From: Flavobacteriales bacterium
GTDB taxonomy: Bacteria; Bacteroidota; Bacteroidia; Flavobacteriales_D; Sanyastnellaceae
DNA: 8,152 nucleotides
Direction of reading: 5' to 3'
Assembly (NCBI GenBank): GCA_015660615.1
Contig: DQKQ01000003.1
Coordinates: 1-8,152 of the forward strand
A program made the translations under genes and the position numbers. The notes beneath the pieces were generated by a model. It did not search any database, was not told the origin of the DNA, and saw only the letters and a list, made by a program, of their open reading frames with translations. Positions 3,633-8,152 of this stretch are shown piece after piece; the first letter of the stretch is position 1; each line of letters begins with the position of its first letter.

Positions 3633-6614
3633 TCACTCACCCTCAGCCGCTTCGGCATTACTTATTACACCTAGAGCCTTGTTTACTTGGCTGATTGCAG
3701 ATTCATATTTTCCAAAGGCGTCGATCGGAATAAGCTTGAATTTTGTCGTAAATTTACCGGGCTCGATAGAGTGGTCTAATCCTGACACCGCATAAACATT
3801 ATCAGCCGATGTCCCCGTTCCCATATCTATAAAAAATTGTTGACCGTGGGAAAGCAGTGGACAGCCCATCGATTGTCCACTGACTTGCATGGGCATCATT
3901 CTAATTGGCAACCCTCGGTCTTGTTCGCCGGGAGTACCACTGTCGGAAGTAGATTCTCTCTGCGCCCTCATCATGTGAATAGTGGTATCGGCTGAATTGT
4001 GCATGGAACCCATCGACAAAGATTGCAGGGCACAATTTTGAGAGCCGAATAATATGGAAGGCATCGCTTGGCGAATAAAATACTTCAGCGCTGGAGCCCC
4101 TCCAACCACGCTGTAGTAATCACCCTCTTTATTCTTTTCTAAAAGCCCCATCTTGTCCATCTTGGCCTGATATTCAGACGTTACCTGCGCCCAATTAGAA
4201 TCTGAAGCTCCATCTGTGGCAGAAACTGCATTTGCAGCATTTCTTACCGCGCCCATTTCACTGCTTCGAATCGATGTCAGAATGTCGTGCAAGCCAGCGT
4301 ATTTTGCAGCAGAATTATCATAAAAGTGAAGCCTCAAGATCGTATCTGCAGATCCCGCTGCTGTTTCTTCATCACCGGTGGTCTTTATGTGCGGAACGCA
4401 CTCGGTCGCCATCCTTATCCTCGGCAGCTTGAAGGCAACATCTGCATCTTCTCCATATGCTTTTTTTAATACGGCATCTTTTTTGGAAGAAAGCTGGCTC
4501 ACACTGACATTTTTTGCCACTGTTGCCTTTCCATCTTCATCCCTAGTGAAGATGTTATTAAACCCATACGCTTTGGAAGCCATATTGGTCAAGTAATAAC
4601 GGTTCATGAAGGACATAAAGCTGGCCACAGAAACTTGAATCTTTTCTGCTTGCCACGCAGCAAACAGCTTGACAAATCCAGTATTACCAGCAAGGTCCAC
4701 CGGAAAAGAGGCTATGCTTTGATCGTGCATAAAGCTGGCTTTATCGTTAAAGCAATAAAAAATCATTTGGACTTCGTTGAACCGCTTGGTCTCCATCAAC
4801 GGAGCGCCTATAAAAAGTGCAGCCAACCTTCCAAAAGAACACCAGCTAGATCCATCTTTTGGATATGAAGGGTGGGTATCATGCTTTCGCACAGTAGATC
4901 CTACAGACTCTCCTCGAGGCTTTAAAAATGCATCTCCAGTCTTCTTAGCTATGCCCACTTTTTTATCAATAACACCTGCAACAGTGGTTTGAAGAGACGA
5001 AGTGGTCGCTTTCGCTTGCATTAACGTTTTCTTTAGTGCTGCCAAATCTCCAGTTGCGCCCCTTGCGTCATTAAGAAATTTCTGTATTTCTTCAAACTTT
5101 TCTCCCAAAAACATGTCTCCTGCGTTTGTAGGACTGATATTGGAAATAGTTGACATGCCTGCTATATCTGGCATATCTGGACCCATAACTTTCTTCCGAA
5201 GCTCGCGGATTGCTTCGATAAGCGCTTCGAGAGCTTGGTATTTTAAAGTTGCTAATGGAGAGAGCCCTACATTTGTAACATTAACTGAATCTGCGCCCTT
5301 GGTCACGCAGCTGAGTGTCACTTCGACCTGGCCATCGTCTTTAAAATTATACTTAGAGTTATAAACCCCAAATTTCTCTTTAACTCTATTTGCGTTAATG
5401 AATTGTCCATAAACATTTCGATCACTTCCGTTATTGGTTTCAGCGTCTGGATGGCTCCATCCCCATTCAAGCAAAAGTTCCGTCTGGCCAAAAGCAGATG
5501 GCCTTACCAGCGCTCCAATTTCAGCCAGCCTGGAACGATCATGTAGCGTGAGTTTTATCTCTGCAGATTTATGAGACATCATACCACGGGTTGGTTTTAT
5601 ACTAATATTCACCGAATTCAAACTCATAAATGGTCGCATGCGATCGATCACTGGTGCAGTCCGAGCTGCTCCCATTTGTCCAGGCCAAATTGTGCCCTCG
5701 GGATTCGTGGCATGTCCCTGGTCGAAAGCGGCCACTTCATCATAGCTGCGATATACTTCAGTCTGCGGCACTAGGGTTTGAGGGGATGTGAATATTTCCA
5801 TTCCAGCAGATGAAAATTGCTCAACAGAATCGCTATTCATTGCTCCAACGGCAATCGTCTCACCTTGGGCCACTATAAGATCTGGCCCAGTAATTTCAGA
5901 GACACCCTTGAGGAAGCGAAGGTGGCTTATCCCGTCCCCTATCATTTCCTTGCCATCTTTCGTGGATGTCGCCGGCCCAGGAGGGATCAGTTCGATATCT
6001 AAATATGGAACTGACCTTGTCCACTCTAGGGTGGGAATCATATTCATAAAAACTTCTACTGCGCCAGTATTTCGCGAACCAAAACTTAGCATTGCTGGAA
6101 GCACCTGAATTATAGATAGGCTGGGAGATACTTTAGTAGGTGCAGTAGGAGAAACAGCAGCACTACCGATTTGATCTTTCAGCATGTCATTCAGAGTTAT
6201 TGACGTTAATCTAACGCTTGCTCCATCACTCGGAAGTGCGTCCGGACACACGATACAAAAAGATGCATTCAACATTTCTGCCGCAAGTTCGAATTGCGCA
6301 ATTTTCTCATCAGTCCAGATCTTATCGCCTGCAGCGTTGACTGCGCCAAAATCGATCGAACCAGTCCCACCCATAAACTCGTCGATCTTACCCACTATTT
6401 CATTGGTAAAAAGACCTCCGTCACTTATGTCATTTATTACTTCGAACAAGAATGAATCAGCAGGGATCTCGACGCCCGGGTCGCCGGTGTCGCCATACGG
6501 TGAGTTGACCCATTGCATCTGCATCGCTTTAAGATAAAAATCGTCTAGACTCACAACATTACCATAGTAAGCTATTTTTGCTATAGCATCCTTCAGCGCT
6601 TTTGAATTACTCAC
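3633..6614 (-). CDS. Large baseplate protein, probably hub (gp27/gpD-like) with a long insertion
   Basis: This 993-residue protein most likely builds the central hub of a contractile-tail baseplate. Residues about 326-440 carry a strand-rich block. It holds an SVNISIKPTRGMMSHKSAEI segment, LHDRSRLAEIGALV and TELLLEWGWSHP, the last like the 'G-x-hydrophobic-x-hydrophobic-x-x-G' strand of hub domains. Residues about 905-975 carry GCPLLSHGQQFFIDMG, then DNVYAVSGLDHSIEPG and FTTKFKLIPIDAFGKY, resembling the closing barrel of gp27/VgrG/gpD hubs. Between them lie about 460 residues: a coiled, Lys/Ala/Thr-rich helical stretch (about 455-560) and a unique domain (about 588-850). No lysozyme motif is evident. 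The start is GTG at 6614, preceded by GGGGTGA at 6 nt; the next in-frame Met is residue 31. It begins 3 nt after the LysM gene stop. Being a tail or baseplate structural gene is likely; the exact hub assignment is tentative. Confidence 0.62.
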   Translation of the reverse strand: MSNSKALKDAIAKIAYYGNVVSLDDFYLKAMQMQWVNSPYGDTGDPGVEIPADSFLFEVINDISDGGLFTNEIVGKIDEFMGGTGSIDFGAVNAAGDKIWTDEKIAQFELAAEMLNASFCIVCPDALPSDGASVRLTSITLNDMLKDQIGSAAVSPTAPTKVSPSLSIIQVLPAMLSFGSRNTGAVEVFMNMIPTLEWTRSVPYLDIELIPPGPATSTKDGKEMIGDGISHLRFLKGVSEITGPDLIVAQGETIAVGAMNSDSVEQFSSAGMEIFTSPQTLVPQTEVYRSYDEVAAFDQGHATNPEGTIWPGQMGAARTAPVIDRMRPFMSLNSVNISIKPTRGMMSHKSAEIKLTLHDRSRLAEIGALVRPSAFGQTELLLEWGWSHPDAETNNGSDRNVYGQFINANRVKEKFGVYNSKYNFKDDGQVEVTLSCVTKGADSVNVTNVGLSPLATLKYQALEALIEAIRELRKKVMGPDMPDIAGMSTISNISPTNAGDMFLGEKFEEIQKFLNDARGATGDLAALKKTLMQAKATTSSLQTTVAGVIDKKVGIAKKTGDAFLKPRGESVGSTVRKHDTHPSYPKDGSSWCSFGRLAALFIGAPLMETKRFNEVQMIFYCFNDKASFMHDQSIASFPVDLAGNTGFVKLFAAWQAEKIQVSVASFMSFMNRYYLTNMASKAYGFNNIFTRDEDGKATVAKNVSVSQLSSKKDAVLKKAYGEDADVAFKLPRIRMATECVPHIKTTGDEETAAGSADTILRLHFYDNSAAKYAGLHDILTSIRSSEMGAVRNAANAVSATDGASDSNWAQVTSEYQAKMDKMGLLEKNKEGDYYSVVGGAPALKYFIRQAMPSILFGSQNCALQSLSMGSMHNSADTTIHMMRAQRESTSDSGTPGEQDRGLPIRMMPMQVSGQSMGCPLLSHGQQFFIDMGTGTSADNVYAVSGLDHSIEPGKFTTKFKLIPIDAFGKYESAISQVNKALGVISNAEAAEGE

Positions 6615-6617
6615 TAT

Positions 6618-6914
6618 TCACCCCACGAACAACGATACTTGTCCCAGGTCGACGGGAATAGAAATAACAACACCTGGAGGCACCTGGAGGGACCACCCAA
6701 TGCCACTGGCAGCAGCTATAATCCACCACAGACTAGAATCACCATAAGTTTGTCCAGCGATAATATCTAACCGCTCACCCTGCTTTATTTGGCGCTTAGT
6801 TGCGTCAATCGCGCCTGATTTCACTGCTTGGTAGATTGCTATTCCCGCAACGCCAGTAGAAGTGGCCCTGCCACCCATGATAACGGAAGAACGATTATAT
6901 CTTCTCATGCTCAT
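6618..6914 (-). CDS. LysM-like small baseplate/tail protein (gp53- or gpX-like)
   Basis: The 98-residue protein is mostly one LysM-type fold (about 43-88). It has IKQGERLDIIAGQTYGD, then SLWWIIAAASGIG, then VPPGVVISIP, the usual 'G-x-x-L-x-x-I-A ... Y-G-D ... W-x-x-I-A ... P-G-x-x-I-x-I-P' pattern. In phages such single-LysM proteins are structural baseplate or tail components (T4 gp53, P2 gpX) rather than cell-wall enzymes. The short Arg-rich N-terminus (MSMRRYNRSS) has no signal peptide. The ATG at 6914 shares one base with the previous stop (TAATG), so translation is probably coupled; a second ATG two codons on is also possible. It lies between two large structural genes, consistent with physical contact among their products. 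Confidence 0.75.
   Translation of the reverse strand: MSMRRYNRSSVIMGGRATSTGVAGIAIYQAVKSGAIDATKRQIKQGERLDIIAGQTYGDSSLWWIIAAASGIGWSLQVPPGVVISIPVDLGQVSLFVG
6671..6690 (-). repeat. Perfect 10-bp tandem duplication inside the LysM gene
   Basis: The plus strand carries CACCTGGAGG twice in direct succession. The unit is not a multiple of three, so each copy is read in a different frame, giving part of SLQVPPGVV. Gain or loss of one copy would break the LysM domain. It may be chance or a recent local duplication. Confidence 0.5.
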
Positions 6915-8152
6915 TACTCAGATCCATCGGCATCGGCCTCAGGCACGGGAACTCGATCTGCCGCAGCGGTAACTGCTTTCATTAATGCGGCCTTGGTATC
7001 TTCCCAGGCCACGGGATTGGGGCCTGCGCCGAAGAGACCTCTGACCAGGCCTCCAACATTGTATGCGGGTGCTCGCATTCCACCCTGGAAATCGAGACCG
7101 AGTGGAATATCGTGAATGGGAGCAAATCCCATCGTCACCTTACAGTACGTAGGAGCACGGCTTCCCTGGCGCTGGTCCCAGGGAGCTGCATTCCAATCAA
7201 AATCTAAGTTTGTTATAACACCGGCGAGACCCTGGCCTCCGGACTCATGAAAAGAACGGATTATGGAGTTATCTGTACCATCCAAGTTGAAAAATGATTT
7301 CGTAGCATCAGCAGCTTCAAAGGCCAATTTTTCAGGCGGATCTCCAAAAGGAACTGGGATAGGGCTATCCGCAGGGCCGCCTAAAACTGTATTAATCGCT
7401 GTCAGCACTTGCATTTCATATGCAATTTCAAGATCATCATGTCCGCAGAGGAGGGCCGTGCCGCCACCGGCTGCGATGCCGTCTTTGAAGGCCGCGAGGT
7501 CTGGTTCAATTGCGTACCGGACACGGCTTTTTTTCTTCACTCGGGTCGGATCTTCTTTCTTGTCACCGGTGACATCTAGAAGAGGAGCAATTTGATAGCC
7601 CACAACTATTCCAACACGGGTGCTGACGTGCGCGTCATCCTTAATCACTAGCTTTCCTGGAGCCGTCGCATAATTAATCTGGGCGACTTCGAAAACTACA
7701 GTCTTATATTTAGACGGCTTAATGATGACTGGGTCTCCAATCTTGAAGCCTTGCTCCACTCCCAGCGTGAAGCCCGTTGCGGACAATCCATTTTCCTTGA
7801 GGGCATCAAAGGCTTCAGGCGCGCCCTTTTCAATATTGGTGAATTCGTCCTGAAGCGTTTCCAGAATTTCATTGATTTTTGGCTCCAGGCCCGCAGCGTC
7901 TGTAATGCCTTCTTGGCCATAGGGTGCAACACCTTCATGGCTGAAATTATCAGTTCCCAGGCCAAAAAGCCTGGCAATATTCTGCAAGGAATAATTGCTG
8001 GTAAACAGCTCACCCAAGCGCATCCTGATGACTGGAGAGGCCGTTGGAACTTGAGAGAACGGCTGAATGAAGCTATTTTTACTCGCATCCACCTTGACTT
8101 GCCCCTTAGACCACTGTGGGTATACCATCATCACCAGGCGATTAATCGCAAA
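6914..8152 (-). CDS. Phage tail/baseplate structural protein, partner of the LysM protein (open at right edge)
   Basis: The frame runs without a stop to the right edge. Possible starts are GTG at 8134 and ATGs at 8131 and 8128, but none has a ribosome-binding site and six sense codons precede them, so the true start is probably outside the window. Counting from 8134, it has 406 residues. Visible parts are SPVIRMRLGELF (33-44), a helical, acidic segment (about 82-115), a strand-rich middle starting GFKIGDPVIIKP (129-140), and a conserved-looking C-terminal block. That block runs GLAGVITNLDFDW (302-314) through RAPTYCKVTMGFAPIHDIPL (326-345) to RAPAYNVGGL (354-363). The 'G-V-I-T-x-L ... R-A-P-x-x-x-x-V-x-x-x-F' layout recalls tail-tube-cap or LysM-bearing tube proteins of contractile systems (T4 gp48/gp54 class, Afp7 type), where a LysM domain follows. 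Here the LysM is a separate next gene. The structural role is likely; the family is uncertain. Confidence 0.6.
   Translation of the reverse strand, partial: FAINRLVMMVYPQWSKGQVKVDASKNSFIQPFSQVPTASPVIRMRLGELFTSNYSLQNIARLFGLGTDNFSHEGVAPYGQEGITDAAGLEPKINEILETLQDEFTNIEKGAPEAFDALKENGLSATGFTLGVEQGFKIGDPVIIKPSKYKTVVFEVAQINYATAPGKLVIKDDAHVSTRVGIVVGYQIAPLLDVTGDKKEDPTRVKKKSRVRYAIEPDLAAFKDGIAAGGGTALLCGHDDLEIAYEMQVLTAINTVLGGPADSPIPVPFGDPPEKLAFEAADATKSFFNLDGTDNSIIRSFHESGGQGLAGVITNLDFDWNAAPWDQRQGSRAPTYCKVTMGFAPIHDIPLGLDFQGGMRAPAYNVGGLVRGLFGAGPNPVAWEDTKAALMKAVTAAADRVPVPEADADGSE

Noticed and set aside
3627..3634. GATAAATA on the minus strand, 7 of 8 match to the T4 late promoter box TATAAATA
   Set aside because: It overlaps the stop of the 993-aa gene in an A/T-rich stretch and no other copy was seen in the window. 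One imperfect 8-mer is not enough.
5002..5364. Plus-strand open frame of 120 codons, and others at 5788-6108, 6184-6537 and 7263-7595
   Set aside because: All lie antisense inside the large structural genes, are low in recognisable motifs, lack plausible start signals, and are interrupted between them. They are shadows of long minus-strand genes.
7696..8088. Minus-strand frame of 130 codons overlapping the right-edge gene
   Set aside because: It is fully contained in another frame of the better-supported structural protein, rich in Arg/Ser/Trp/Cys, with no start context.

Overview
The window reads as part of the genome of a tailed phage with a contractile tail (myovirus-like). It is probably a large T4-like or marine-type virus of a bacterium that tolerates a lipoprotein signal. 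This rests on three recognisable modules on one strand: baseplate or tail proteins, a family A DNA polymerase, and a T4 gp32-like single-stranded DNA-binding protein. No rRNA, tRNA, CRISPR array, integrase or transposase was seen. All supported genes lie on the minus strand, so transcription runs from high to low coordinates.

Right part (8152 to 3633): three tightly packed structural genes. They are a protein of at least 406 aa that is open at the right edge, a 98-aa LysM-like protein, and a 993-aa protein that looks like a baseplate hub with a long insertion. The first pair overlaps by one base (TAATG) and the second pair is separated by 3 nt.

Middle (3632 to 1260): a 52-nt AT-rich gap with a sigma70-like promoter and a palindrome precedes a 395-aa stand-alone family A DNA polymerase that lacks an exonuclease domain. 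It has Leu at the position equivalent to E. coli Pol I Phe762 and HDA instead of HDE in motif C. Then follow two small Lys-rich proteins whose N-termini align without gaps and both place an L-X-E motif at residues 15-17. After them come a small predicted lipoprotein and a probable two-barrel SH3-like protein. The last four genes are chained by three consecutive ATGA stop/start overlaps.

Left part (810 to 1): a second sigma70-like promoter and a 20-bp near-perfect palindrome at its predicted start site lead into a gp32-like ssDNA-binding protein, cut at the left edge before its acidic tail. The polymerase and the ssDNA-binding protein would work together at the replication fork. The small genes between them are the least explained part, and the two proteins with the shared N-terminus are candidates for capsid-packaged internal proteins.
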